From contig QHVH01000009.1 of the NCBI GenBank assembly GCA_003222245.1, positions 124,001 through 188,000 of the forward strand: a DNA stretch of 64,000 nucleotides, written 5' to 3'. A program made the translations under genes and the position numbers. A model generated the notes under the pieces. That model searched no databases. It was not told the DNA's origin and saw nothing but the letters and a program-made list of their open reading frames with translations. How positions within the stretch are numbered: the first letter of the stretch is position 1; each line of letters opens with the position of its first letter. This DNA is from Blastocatellia bacterium AA13. Lineage in GTDB: Bacteria > Acidobacteriota > Blastocatellia > UBA7656. Below are positions 55,542 to 64,000 of this stretch, piece after piece.

Positions 55542-58500
55542 AGCACACCTTCTTCGAAAACAGCCTCCGCGGCTTCAGCCTGCAGCGAAACATCCAGAGA
55601 TTCTCGCGCCCAGCGAACCGCCGACACGGTCTTGCCGACATCCGAGATCGTCGAGTACTCAAAAAACGCCTTGAGAGGAATCTCTACCTGCATCCGGTCT
55701 CGCACCCGCGAGAGGAACTGCACTACGAGGAGCGAATGACCGCCGGCATCGAAGAAGTCGTCATATACACCGGCTTTCTCGACTCCCAGTATCTCTTTCC
55801 AGATTGCCGCGATCTCCAGCTCTATATCATTGCGAGGCTCGACGAACGGCGCCGCCGCACTCGCCTGAACATCGACGCCGGGAATCGGAAGCGCCTTGCG
55901 ATCGATCTTTCCGTTCGGCGTAAGAGGCATCGCTTCCAGGTTCACAAACGCGGCAGGAATCATATAGTCAGGCAGATACTGCTTGAGCGAAGCGCGAAGA
56001 TCGTTGCTCTCGGGCAGCGAGCCGTTCTTTACAACCAGGTATGCAACGAGCCGCTGATTGCCGGGCGAATCCTCGCGTACAAGCACGGCGGCTTCGCCGA
56101 TATCCGGGTGTTGGCCCAGAGCGCTCTCGATCTCGCCAAGCTCGATCCTGAATCCACGCACCTTGACCTGATGATCCATCCTGCCCAGGAACTCGAGCCG
56201 CCCGTCGGTCAGATATCGGGCCCGGTCGCCGCTGCGATATATTCGCGCGCCTGCTTGTTTGGCGAACGGATCGGGTACGAACGCGGCGGCGGTTCTATCC
56301 GGCATGCCGAAGTAGCCCCGGCCGACGCCGATCCCTCCGATGCAAAGCTCGCCGGGTATTCCGAGCGGCATCTGCTCTAACTGAGAATCCAGCAGCGTGA
56401 CCGTGAGATTTCCAACGGGCCGGCCGATGGCCGCGTATCGAGACTCTTCCGGAGCATAGCTAAGCGGCTGCAGCGTTACGTCGTCCGAGCATTCGGATGG
56501 GCCGTAGGCATTCATCAACGGAACGTCCGGGTAGTTATCCAACCAATCGCGGCAGAGCGCCGCCGGAACGGCCTCGCCGGTCGGCAAGAGCCATCGCAGA
56601 CTTCTCATTGCCGGGGCAACGTGTCCTTCGAGATTGAAGCCTGACAGGCCGACTTGAAGCAGCGATGGAACCATCTCCAGCACCGTGACCATGTCCCGGT
56701 CGATGTTCTTCAGGAGCCTTGGAGGATCCTGTGTGTCTTCGTCCGTGAATATGCGAACGCGGCCGCCGAGTATCAGCGGAGCCAGGAATTGCCAAACCGA
56801 TATGTCAAAACATTGCGAGGCTGTTTGAGCCAGGATGTCCCGCTCCGTCATCTCAAGAGCATCGATGTTCGCCCACAGGTGATTGAGCATTCCGGCCTGC
56901 TCGATCATCACACCCTTGGGCGCGCCGGTGGAGCCCGATGTGAAAATGATATACGCCAGGTTGCCCTGTTCCGCGGCGATCGGCAGCTCGCCTCGCGCTT
57001 CGGTCGAAGGCATCGACTCGAGTGTCAGCAGCTCCGGCGCGATCGCGGGTCCCATCATGCTCAGAGTCTCTTGCATTGATGGAATGAATTCTTCAGAGGC
57101 GATCACGAATCCGGTTCCGCTTTGGCTAAGAATCTTCTGATACCTTCCGACCGGATGCTCCGGATCGAGAGGCAAATAAGCCGCGCCGGTCTTCAAAGCT
57201 CCGAGTATTGAAGTGAGCAGGCCGATGCCTCTCTTCGCGAGCAGCGCCACGACAGAGTCGGGACCCGCTCCGCGTTCGAACAGCTTCCAAGCGACCGCGT
57301 TCGCGCGCTCGTTCAACTCACCGTAGCTGACCTGATCAAGATCGCATTGCGCGGCAATCGCATCCTGTCGTTCATATGCCTGCGATTCGAATACCCGCGA
57401 AAAGACCGGCTCGAGATCGTAATGAACATCGGTGTCGTTCCATTCGGAGAGAACGTGATGATGCTCCGATTCAGACAGCAGCGAGTACTCCGAAAGCCTG
57501 CGGTCGGGATCGATCACGACCGCTTCGAGAACGCTCCTGAAATGGCCGATGAATCGCGTGATCGTCGAATGGTGCAAGAGATCCGTGCAGTACTCGACGA
57601 CTCCGTTGAAGCCGTCGTCCGTCTGCCACATGTCAACGTTGATTTCGAACTGCGCGGCGCCGCTGTGCAGACGTTCCAAACTCAAGGTCAGCTCGGAAAG
57701 ATCGATCTTCGGCGGCGCGTAGTTGAGCATGAAATTGAACATCACCTGAAAGATCGGCGAGCGGCTCATATCCCGTTCGGGCAAGATCGCCTGCACCAGG
57801 AACTCGAAAGGAACGTCTTGATGCGCCTGCGCGCCGACCGTAGTCTCGCGCACCAACTGCTGAAGATCCGAAAACCTCGGATTGCCGGCCGCATCGGTGT
57901 ATAAAACGATCGTGTTGGCGACGAAACCCATCAGCTTCTCGACCTCAAGCCGGTTTCTATTGGCTATGGGCGCGCCGACGACGATCTTCTCCTGACCGGA
58001 GTATTTCACCAGGATCGTCTTGAACGCCGACAGGTACGTGATGAATGGGGTCACGCCTCGCTTCTTGCTCACCGCCGCGACGCCGTCAGTCAGCGACAGA
58101 GGCAGTTGCAGGTACTGTCTGGCTCCGCGATAGGACTGAACCCGAGGTCTGGGTAGGTCGACGGGTAGATCGAGATAAGGCGGCGCGCCCGCGAGCTTCT
58201 TCTTCCAGTAAGAAAGCTGATTCTCCAAAACTTCGCCCTGCATCCATTGCCGCTGCCACGCCGCGTAATCCGCCCACTGGACTTCAGGCTCCGGCAGCGG
58301 AGACTGTTCGCCGATCAGGAACGGCGGATAGTTCGCCGCCAGCTCGGCCAGGAATAGCTCTCTTGCAACCATGTCGTATGCGATATGATGCGTCGTCATC
58401 GCGGCCATGTGCTTGTCTTCGCCGTACCTGATGAGAAAACATCGAAGAATTCGGTCGCTTCCGAGATCGAACGGCCGCTGAGCATTCTCTCTTGCAAGCC

Positions 58501-61500
58501 GCAATGCTTCGGACTCGCGGTCGTCCTCCGCCAGGTCGCGCAGATCCACGAAAGGCATCTCATAGCGATATGGCGGATGAATGATCTGGATCGGCTTGCC
58601 GTCCACGGAATCGTATGTAGTTCGGAATATCTCGTGCCGCCTGACGATCTGCGTGAACCCTTCTTCCAGACATATCGGGCTGAGCGCGCCTTCCATATAA
58701 ACCGCCCCAGGCACGTTGTAAGCGGTCAGCCCCGGCTCCAACTGATCCAGGAACCACATCCGTTCCTGGGTGAACGAAAGCGGCAGCAGCCCGTCGCGAG
58801 GGATGCGAACGATCGGAGGCAGCGCTGTTCCGTCGGCTTCGCTTCTCAGCTTTTCGATTACGCGAGACATTCCAGCGATCGTCGGATATTCGAAGAACAA
58901 ACGAAGCGGCGGCTCGACTCCAAACGTCTTCCGAATTCTGGAAACGATCTGCGTGACCAGCAGCGAATGCGCGCCAAGCTCGAACAGATTGTCTTCGACG
59001 CTGATCCGCTCCATGCTCAACTTTTCGCACCACATAACGCCGAGCAGTTCTTCGGTCGAGTTTCGCGGAGCGATGTAGTCCCGGCCGCTTCCACCCTCGG
59101 GAACCGGCAGCGCCTTGCGGTCGATCTTGCCGTTAGGACTGAGAGGCATCGCATCCAACGTGACAAACGCGGTTGGCACCATGTACTCCGGCAGATGCAG
59201 CCTCAGGTATTCGCGAAGCTCATCCGCGAATGGTCCCGCGCCCTCACCGGGCACGATATAGCCCACCAGTCTCTGATTGCCCGGCGTATCTTCACGAGCC
59301 ATCACGACCGATTCGGCAACCATCGGGTGCCGCCTCATAATCGATTCAATTTCGCCGAGCTCAATCCTGAATCCGCGTATCTTGACCTGAAAATCCATTC
59401 GGCCGAGAAAATCCAGCCGGCCATCCGGGAGATAACGAGCGCGGTCGCCGCTTCTATACATCCGCGCTCCCTCTTCCGCGCTGAACGGATCGGGCACGAA
59501 GTATGAGGCCGTGCGCTCGGGCATTCCCAAATAGCCGCGGCCTACTCCGGTTCCCATCACGCAGAGCTCGCCGGCCACGCCGATCGGCAGCGGCCTGAGC
59601 TCGCGGTCGAGAACAGATACTCCGAGATTGCCTACGGGGGCGCCGATAGAGACGCGCAGCGAGTCCTTACCGGGCGGCGCGTCGAAGGCCAGCAACGTAA
59701 CATCGTCGGAGCACTCCGAAGGACCATATGCGTTCATCAACGGAACGTGCGGATACTGCTTGAACCAGGTCCGGCAGAGATCCGCTGGAACCGCTTCACC
59801 GGTGGGCAGGAGCCATCGCAGCGACTTCATTCGAGGGCGGCCTCTCTGAATGGACTTAATTTCCGAAAGGCCCACTTGCAAGAGCGACGGCACCATCTCG
59901 AGCACGGTGACTCCGGTTCGATCTGTCTCAATGAGAAGCTTCGCCGGGTCCTGCGTGATTCGATCCGGAAAAATTTGCACGCGCCCGCCGAGCAGCGGCA
60001 TAGCCAGGAACTGCCATACCGAAATGTCGAAGCACTGCGAGGCCGTTTGAGCCAAAACGTCTTCGCTCGTGAGATTCAACTCTTCAATATTCGCCCACAG
60101 GTGGTTCACCATACCTCGCTGGTGAATCATCACGCCCTTCGGCGCGCCGGTAGAACCGGATGTGAATATCACGTAGGCAAGGCTGTCGGGGCTTGCGAGC
60201 GCCGTAGCATTGACCTCTCCCGCGGCGGCGTCTCCCGCTGCGCATTCGTCGGCGCTGCCGAGATGAAGCACAGCAGGTGACTCGGCGGTGTCGAGGCCGT
60301 TGATTACATCGCGCATCACGGAAGAAAACTCGGTAGTCGTAACGATTACGCGAACAGCGCTCTGCTCGACGATTCGGCGATGGCGTTCCGCCGGATGGGA
60401 CGGGTCCAAAGGTAGATAACCCGCGCCTGATTTCATCACTCCGATAATCGAGGTCAGCAAGCCGATGCTTCGCCGCATCAGCAAGCCGACGACATCGTCC
60501 CTGCCGATGCCTTCGCTGCGCAGGCGAATCGCGAGCGCGTTCGCCTGGCGATTGAGCTCGCCGTAGCTCAGGTGTTCCTGGTCGCAGGCGACCGCGGCCG
60601 CGTCCCTAACAGTGTCGGCGCGCGATTCGAACAACTCAGAGTACACATGCTCCAGATCGTACTCACGCGCTTTGTCATTCCACTCGACCAGTAGCTGCTG
60701 CCGTTCCTGTTCGGACAGCAACGAATAGTCGAAGATCTTTCGACCCGGCGAAGCAACGATCCCTTCAAGCACTAGGTTGTAGTGCCGGACCATACGGCCC
60801 GCGGTGGAACGATTGAAAATGTCCGTATCGTATTCGAGCCATCCCTCGATCCCATCCTCTTCTTCCCACAGATCGAGCGTCATATCGAGCTGCGCCGTGC
60901 CCGTTTCAACCGGGAGCGCTTCGAAGCTCATTCCCGTCACGTGATACGCGGACTTAGGAGCATTCTGAAGAATGAAGTCCGTCTGAAAGAGCGGGTTTCG
61001 GCTCATGTTGCGCGTGGGCTGCAGCACTTCGACTAATCGCTCGAACGGAAAATCCTGATTGCCGAAGGCGCCCAGCGTCGTCTCGCGAACGCGCTGAAGC
61101 ACGTCTTTATATGTCGGCTCATTGGACAGGTCGGTTCTGAAGATGAGCGAGTTGACGAAGAAGCCGACCATTCGCTCGTACTCGGATCGGTTCCGATTCG
61201 CGACCGGAATACCTACGACGATGTCCGTCTGACTCGTGTATCGGGTCAGCAGCATCTTCCACGCGGCCAACAGCACCATGAACAGCGAGGCCTTCTCCTC
61301 ACGTCCGATCAGCCGCAGCGCGTCGACGATCTTCCTGGGAATTTTCAAGAAGTACTTCGCGCCCCAGATACTCTGAATTGCCGGACGTTGATGATCGATC
61401 GGCAGCTCCAACTCCTCCGGCATTCCGGTCAGCTTGTCTCGCCAGTATCCGAGCTGAGACTGGAGCACGGCTCCTTGCAGCCATTCACGCTGCCAGACGG

Positions 61501-62206
61501 CATAGTCCGCGTACTGAATCGGAAGCTCGGGCAATGTCGCGGGCAGGCCGGTCGTATGAGATTCATAAATCGCGGCCAGCTCTTTCATAACGACTCTTAC
61601 CGACCAGACGTCGCCGATGATGTGGTGCATCATCAGCACCAGAACGTATTCGCTTTCGCCGGTTCGCAGCAGCGTCGCTCTGACGAGCGGGCATCGAGCC
61701 AGATCGAACGAGCGCTGGCACTCTCCGGTGACAAACCGCCGGATCTGTTCCATCCGCGTGTGGTCGGGAAAAGCACGGTAGTCCAGCACCGGTATGTCGA
61801 GCGATGCAGACTCGGCGATGATCTGAACGGGAGTGCCTTCGTCAGAGCCAAAGCTGGTGCGAAGCGTTTCGTGCCTGCGAATGATCTCGTCGAAAGAGAG
61901 CTTCAATCTGTCGACGTCCACGTCTCCGCTCAATCTTATAGCGGCGGGGATGTTGAACGCGGGAGTTCCCGGCGTTAGCTGATCGATGAACCAGAGCCGC
62001 TGCTGCGCGAAAGAGACCGGGGCAGGGCTGACTTTTGCTCGACGAGGGATCGTCTCGACCGCGGCCTTCGCGGCGACGGCGGCTTGATGGCCCGATGCCG
62101 TCTTCTTTTTTTCCTTTCGCTCTTTTTCCTTCTCCTTGAGAAGGAGTTCGAGGAGCTGCCGTTTTTTGGGCGAAAGGGTATCTGCTACCTGAGGATAATC
62201 CGACAT
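55538..62206 (-). CDS. NRPS, first frame (C-A-T-C-A-T)
   Basis: 2222 residues from the ATG at 62206 (AGGAA upstream); a GTG at 62263 has no ribosome site. After a lysine/glutamate-rich linker come a condensation domain (HHIIGD, about 192), A (LAYVIFTSGSTGAPKG, about 682), carrier (GAHSLLVTQI, about 1080), condensation (HHIAYD, about 1274), A (LAYIIFTSGSTGAPKG, about 1757) and carrier (GGHSLLVVQF, about 2155). The protein ends in a short acidic tail (EAVFEEGVL) that suits a TubC partner. Both A domains give the same code, DIWELTADD, and are very alike. Starting with a condensation domain suggests the first amino acid is acylated. No epimerisation domain is seen. Confidence 0.94.
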   Translation of the reverse strand: MSDYPQVADTLSPKKRQLLELLLKEKEKERKEKKKTASGHQAAVAAKAAVETIPRRAKVSPAPVSFAQQRLWFIDQLTPGTPAFNIPAAIRLSGDVDVDRLKLSFDEIIRRHETLRTSFGSDEGTPVQIIAESASLDIPVLDYRAFPDHTRMEQIRRFVTGECQRSFDLARCPLVRATLLRTGESEYVLVLMMHHIIGDVWSVRVVMKELAAIYESHTTGLPATLPELPIQYADYAVWQREWLQGAVLQSQLGYWRDKLTGMPEELELPIDHQRPAIQSIWGAKYFLKIPRKIVDALRLIGREEKASLFMVLLAAWKMLLTRYTSQTDIVVGIPVANRNRSEYERMVGFFVNSLIFRTDLSNEPTYKDVLQRVRETTLGAFGNQDFPFERLVEVLQPTRNMSRNPLFQTDFILQNAPKSAYHVTGMSFEALPVETGTAQLDMTLDLWEEEDGIEGWLEYDTDIFNRSTAGRMVRHYNLVLEGIVASPGRKIFDYSLLSEQERQQLLVEWNDKAREYDLEHVYSELFESRADTVRDAAAVACDQEHLSYGELNRQANALAIRLRSEGIGRDDVVGLLMRRSIGLLTSIIGVMKSGAGYLPLDPSHPAERHRRIVEQSAVRVIVTTTEFSSVMRDVINGLDTAESPAVLHLGSADECAAGDAAAGEVNATALASPDSLAYVIFTSGSTGAPKGVMIHQRGMVNHLWANIEELNLTSEDVLAQTASQCFDISVWQFLAMPLLGGRVQIFPDRITQDPAKLLIETDRTGVTVLEMVPSLLQVGLSEIKSIQRGRPRMKSLRWLLPTGEAVPADLCRTWFKQYPHVPLMNAYGPSECSDDVTLLAFDAPPGKDSLRVSIGAPVGNLGVSVLDRELRPLPIGVAGELCVMGTGVGRGYLGMPERTASYFVPDPFSAEEGARMYRSGDRARYLPDGRLDFLGRMDFQVKIRGFRIELGEIESIMRRHPMVAESVVMAREDTPGNQRLVGYIVPGEGAGPFADELREYLRLHLPEYMVPTAFVTLDAMPLSPNGKIDRKALPVPEGGSGRDYIAPRNSTEELLGVMWCEKLSMERISVEDNLFELGAHSLLVTQIVSRIRKTFGVEPPLRLFFEYPTIAGMSRVIEKLRSEADGTALPPIVRIPRDGLLPLSFTQERMWFLDQLEPGLTAYNVPGAVYMEGALSPICLEEGFTQIVRRHEIFRTTYDSVDGKPIQIIHPPYRYEMPFVDLRDLAEDDRESEALRLARENAQRPFDLGSDRILRCFLIRYGEDKHMAAMTTHHIAYDMVARELFLAELAANYPPFLIGEQSPLPEPEVQWADYAAWQRQWMQGEVLENQLSYWKKKLAGAPPYLDLPVDLPRPRVQSYRGARQYLQLPLSLTDGVAAVSKKRGVTPFITYLSAFKTILVKYSGQEKIVVGAPIANRNRLEVEKLMGFVANTIVLYTDAAGNPRFSDLQQLVRETTVGAQAHQDVPFEFLVQAILPERDMSRSPIFQVMFNFMLNYAPPKIDLSELTLSLERLHSGAAQFEINVDMWQTDDGFNGVVEYCTDLLHHSTITRFIGHFRSVLEAVVIDPDRRLSEYSLLSESEHHHVLSEWNDTDVHYDLEPVFSRVFESQAYERQDAIAAQCDLDQVSYGELNERANAVAWKLFERGAGPDSVVALLAKRGIGLLTSILGALKTGAAYLPLDPEHPVGRYQKILSQSGTGFVIASEEFIPSMQETLSMMGPAIAPELLTLESMPSTEARGELPIAAEQGNLAYIIFTSGSTGAPKGVMIEQAGMLNHLWANIDALEMTERDILAQTASQCFDISVWQFLAPLILGGRVRIFTDEDTQDPPRLLKNIDRDMVTVLEMVPSLLQVGLSGFNLEGHVAPAMRSLRWLLPTGEAVPAALCRDWLDNYPDVPLMNAYGPSECSDDVTLQPLSYAPEESRYAAIGRPVGNLTVTLLDSQLEQMPLGIPGELCIGGIGVGRGYFGMPDRTAAAFVPDPFAKQAGARIYRSGDRARYLTDGRLEFLGRMDHQVKVRGFRIELGEIESALGQHPDIGEAAVLVREDSPGNQRLVAYLVVKNGSLPESNDLRASLKQYLPDYMIPAAFVNLEAMPLTPNGKIDRKALPIPGVDVQASAAAPFVEPRNDIELEIAAIWKEILGVEKAGVYDDFFDAGGHSLLVVQFLSRVRDRMQVEIPLKAFFEYSTISDVGKTVSAVRWARESLDVSLQAEAAEAVFEEGVL

Positions 62207-62389
62207 AGAATGATTCCTGTTTGAGCGCCGGAACGACGCGTGATTGATTTCTTTCTGGTTCACCGCGGTGATCGCGCTGAACAGATCGTCTTCCGTTTAT
62301 CGCGGAAATTGTCCCCGAACGGACATCCGCATCCGTTTATCAGACTTATAACGAGCCGGCATCCTGAATCGAAGAAAGTCTTCTAGATC

Positions 62390-62623
62390 TCAGCAACGAG
62401 CTGCGCTTCGTTGCAATACAACTGTCTCTCGAATCGCTTCTTGCGGAACGCCTCTCAAGGCGTCTTCTCGTCGGTCTTCAAGAATCAACTCGATCGCGCT
62501 TACAAGACTCTTCCGGCACTCTTCTATCGTGCGGCCCTGACCATTAGCGCCCGGAATCTCCGGACAGTAGGAGATGAACCACTCGTCGTCTCGTTCGATT
62601 ATTGCCGTGAATTCGTTGTGCAT
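62390..62623 (-). CDS. HicB-family antitoxin-like protein (orphan)
   Basis: 77 residues. FTAIIERDDEWFISYCPEIPGANGQGRTIEECRKSLVSAIEL is the partial RNase-H-like fold of HicB antitoxins, which normally bind the RNA-cleaving toxin HicA. No HicA frame is found on either side, and the C-terminus is short with no clear DNA-binding domain. It may be a remnant or a stand-alone regulator. It lies between the penicillin-acylase gene and the NRPS genes on the same strand. Confidence 0.82.
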   Translation of the reverse strand: MHNEFTAIIERDDEWFISYCPEIPGANGQGRTIEECRKSLVSAIELILEDRREDALRGVPQEAIRETVVLQRSAARC

Positions 62624-62705
62624 TGCGCCTCCACTTGATGGCGTTAGTTTATGTTCTTAACACCGCCGGAGTCACGGCAAGAGCGCGACCTTCAGTCGTC
62701 GCTCC

Positions 62706-62765
62706 GAAGGCGTCAGAAATTTCAGTCGAGACGCCTTCAATACGAAAGAGCGGGAGCAAGCTCCC
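62706..62765. repeat. Two intergenic hairpins
   Basis: GAAGGCGTC and GACGCCTTC (62706-62714, 62730-62738) pair across a 15-base loop, and GGGAGC-AA-GCTCCC follows at 62752-62765. They lie in a 259-bp gap and resemble dispersed palindromic repeats. They may end the acylase transcript. Confidence 0.5.
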
Positions 62766-62882
62766 TTCCCGACCTATGATTTTTTTGATGGCTGCCGTTG
62801 GTACAAACACTGTTGTTTTTCGGAGCGGCATCGAATTGCATCGAGTATCAACATCCTTGAGGAATTGAATGCGCGCGTGTTC

Positions 62883-64000
62883 TCACGGAGTAATTGTCAG
62901 GAGACTGTCTTTCTGCTCCTCGATCGCCTTTCTTGAAAACGCAAGCGGGTGATACTTCAGCTCGCGCCATCTCGTGATCTCGTCGTCGCGATGCGGGTGA
63001 AACAGATGCTCGACCTGGCCCGTGCTGTTGACCCCAACACACCGATCCCAGTCGGCAAGGTCAATGATGATTCGCTGCGCTGTGCCTCCATCCGCCTTGT
63101 AAGGGTTGTCCGGGTCGTCCCACGTGAACCACGTCGCATTTAGAGTGAAGCGGTCGCCGCCGGGGGCCGGAATCGGGCCGTAGTTGAAGAGCTTCGACAA
63201 AACCGGAACATCCACCATTCCGAACGGACGATGATGAAATCGGAGCGTATGAATCCGGCCCCATTTCCACTCATGCGGATTCGGGCCGCAATGGCTCGTC
63301 AGCCACTGAACCGCGTCCTTGAAGCTCCGCTTCGCGATGTCGTCGCGAGTCTCGATCTCAGGGGTCCTTGTATCATCAAACAGCCGGCTGTTGTTGTCTC
63401 TCACAAGGTTGAGCATCACCGGACAATGAATCCAATAAAACTCCATGTATTCATCGGTCAGCTCCGGGCCAAGCTCGTCGGCTACCGTTTCCTGTACAAG
63501 GAACCGATACCAGACCTGATAGATAGCCGCGCCGACTTGGTCCGGATCGCATCGAAGATCCCACGCCTTGATCTCATCAAGCGTTTTCGCCTCCACATCG
63601 TCGGCAGGCTTGATCGCGAGCAAGTACGGCACAAGCTGCTCGGCCGCTATATGGAACGTGTCCCCCTGCATCTTCTCCGAGTCTTCGATCGAGACGTGGT
63701 TGTTTACGGATAGAAGATCGTTCAATCGCGTCGCCCTGAACGGGTCCGCGAACTCGTAGCCGAGCGGGTAAGGATAGTCGGCCGAAACCGGCTTCTGATT
63801 CGCGCTGACGATAAAGCCCCGCGACGGGTTAAACGAATTCGGAAGCCCATCAAAGGGTATCAGCCCCTTCCATTCGTATTCACCCGTCCAGCCCGGCACG
63901 GGCATAATTCCCGGATCGTTCGAGCCTCGAATCGGAATGCGGCCCGCCGCCTGATATCCGATGTTGCCGTCTACATCCGCGTAGCCGAAGTTAATGTTGG
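62883..64000 (-). CDS. Penicillin acylase family protein, C-terminal part
   Basis: About 371 residues are visible; the gene continues past the right edge, so the autocleavage site and catalytic N-terminal serine are not seen. The visible part is the end of the beta chain: GYADVDGNIGYQAAGRIP, a tryptophan-rich turn (PGWTGEYEWKG), IVSANQKPV (a conserved asparagine), and the block YRFLVQETVADELGPELTDEY. The C-terminal stretch (GTAQRIIIDLADWDRCVGVNSTGQ, HPHRDDEITRWR) matches the family. These Ntn-hydrolases cleave amide-linked acyl groups from penicillins, acyl-homoserine lactones or lipopeptide precursors. It lies upstream of the NRPS genes on the same strand. Confidence 0.9.
   Translation of the reverse strand, partial: NINFGYADVDGNIGYQAAGRIPIRGSNDPGIMPVPGWTGEYEWKGLIPFDGLPNSFNPSRGFIVSANQKPVSADYPYPLGYEFADPFRATRLNDLLSVNNHVSIEDSEKMQGDTFHIAAEQLVPYLLAIKPADDVEAKTLDEIKAWDLRCDPDQVGAAIYQVWYRFLVQETVADELGPELTDEYMEFYWIHCPVMLNLVRDNNSRLFDDTRTPEIETRDDIAKRSFKDAVQWLTSHCGPNPHEWKWGRIHTLRFHHRPFGMVDVPVLSKLFNYGPIPAPGGDRFTLNATWFTWDDPDNPYKADGGTAQRIIIDLADWDRCVGVNSTGQVEHLFHPHRDDEITRWRELKYHPLAFSRKAIEEQKDSLLTITP

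Noticed and set aside
62649-62831. Minus-strand frame of 60 codons, considered as a HicA partner for HicB
   Set aside because: It lacks the HicA double-stranded-RNA-binding pattern and catalytic histidine context, and it is built over intergenic palindromes.
1-64000. tRNA, rRNA, CRISPR arrays and transposases
   Set aside because: Reading the intergenic regions showed no cloverleaf, spacer-repeat array or transposase gene that I could support.

Overview
The window looks like a chromosome segment of an Acidobacteriota bacterium, probably of the Blastocatellia type. Lineage-typical families support this: two Oar-like TonB-dependent receptors with a carboxypeptidase-regulatory-like N-terminus, a VWA protein of the acidobacterial type, and two large 'duplicated orphan' FtsX/MacB-type permeases. 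The species assignment is inference; no rRNA gene is present.

Left part (1 to about 31 kb): housekeeping and accessory genes in short transcription units. These are the start of a small membrane protein at the left edge, plsY-gpsA (phospholipid synthesis), a Tat-exported vanadium-type haloperoxidase, a Gfo/Idh/MocA oxidoreductase and an exported protein with PEP-synthase/water-dikinase domains. Two paralogous TonB receptors flank an exported TPR protein. Then come an NTF2-like protein, a plus-strand run of trmFO, a VWA protein, an exported M19 dipeptidase and a Dph6-like PP-loop enzyme, followed by a peroxiredoxin, a DUF5131 protein, hydrolases and an amidohydrolase. A two-domain HTH regulator, an ankyrin protein and a B3/B4-domain protein follow on the minus strand.

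Middle (30.1 to 33.4 kb): genes for the three structural subunits of a quinohemoprotein amine dehydrogenase, in the order qhpA-qhpC-qhpB. The gamma subunit keeps every residue needed for the cysteine tryptophylquinone cofactor and the three thioether bridges. The maturation genes (qhpD radical SAM enzyme, protease, exporter, flavin monooxygenase) are not in the window. qhpA begins directly after a membrane fatty-acid-desaturase-type gene.

Right part (33.4 to 62.2 kb): a minus-strand biosynthetic gene cluster. Read in transcription order it has three NRPS reading frames (C-A-T-C-A-T; TubC-docking-C-A-T-C-A'; 'A-T-C-A-T-TE), two orphan permeases and an MFS exporter. These are followed by an FkbK/FkbJ/FkbI/FkbH-like cassette that would make hydroxymalonyl-ACP, and then the desaturase. 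There is no PKS and no O-methyltransferase in the window. The fourth adenylation domain is broken: about 200 bases between motifs A1 and A3 are missing and the frame changes, which splits one NRPS gene into two frames. A penicillin-acylase-family gene, cut by the right edge, and an orphan HicB-like gene lie just upstream on the same strand.

What stands out: a hydroxymalonyl-ACP cassette beside a pure NRPS line, a CTQ amine dehydrogenase without its maturases packed against that cluster, the split A domain, and an exported PEP-synthase-like protein with water-dikinase domain order.
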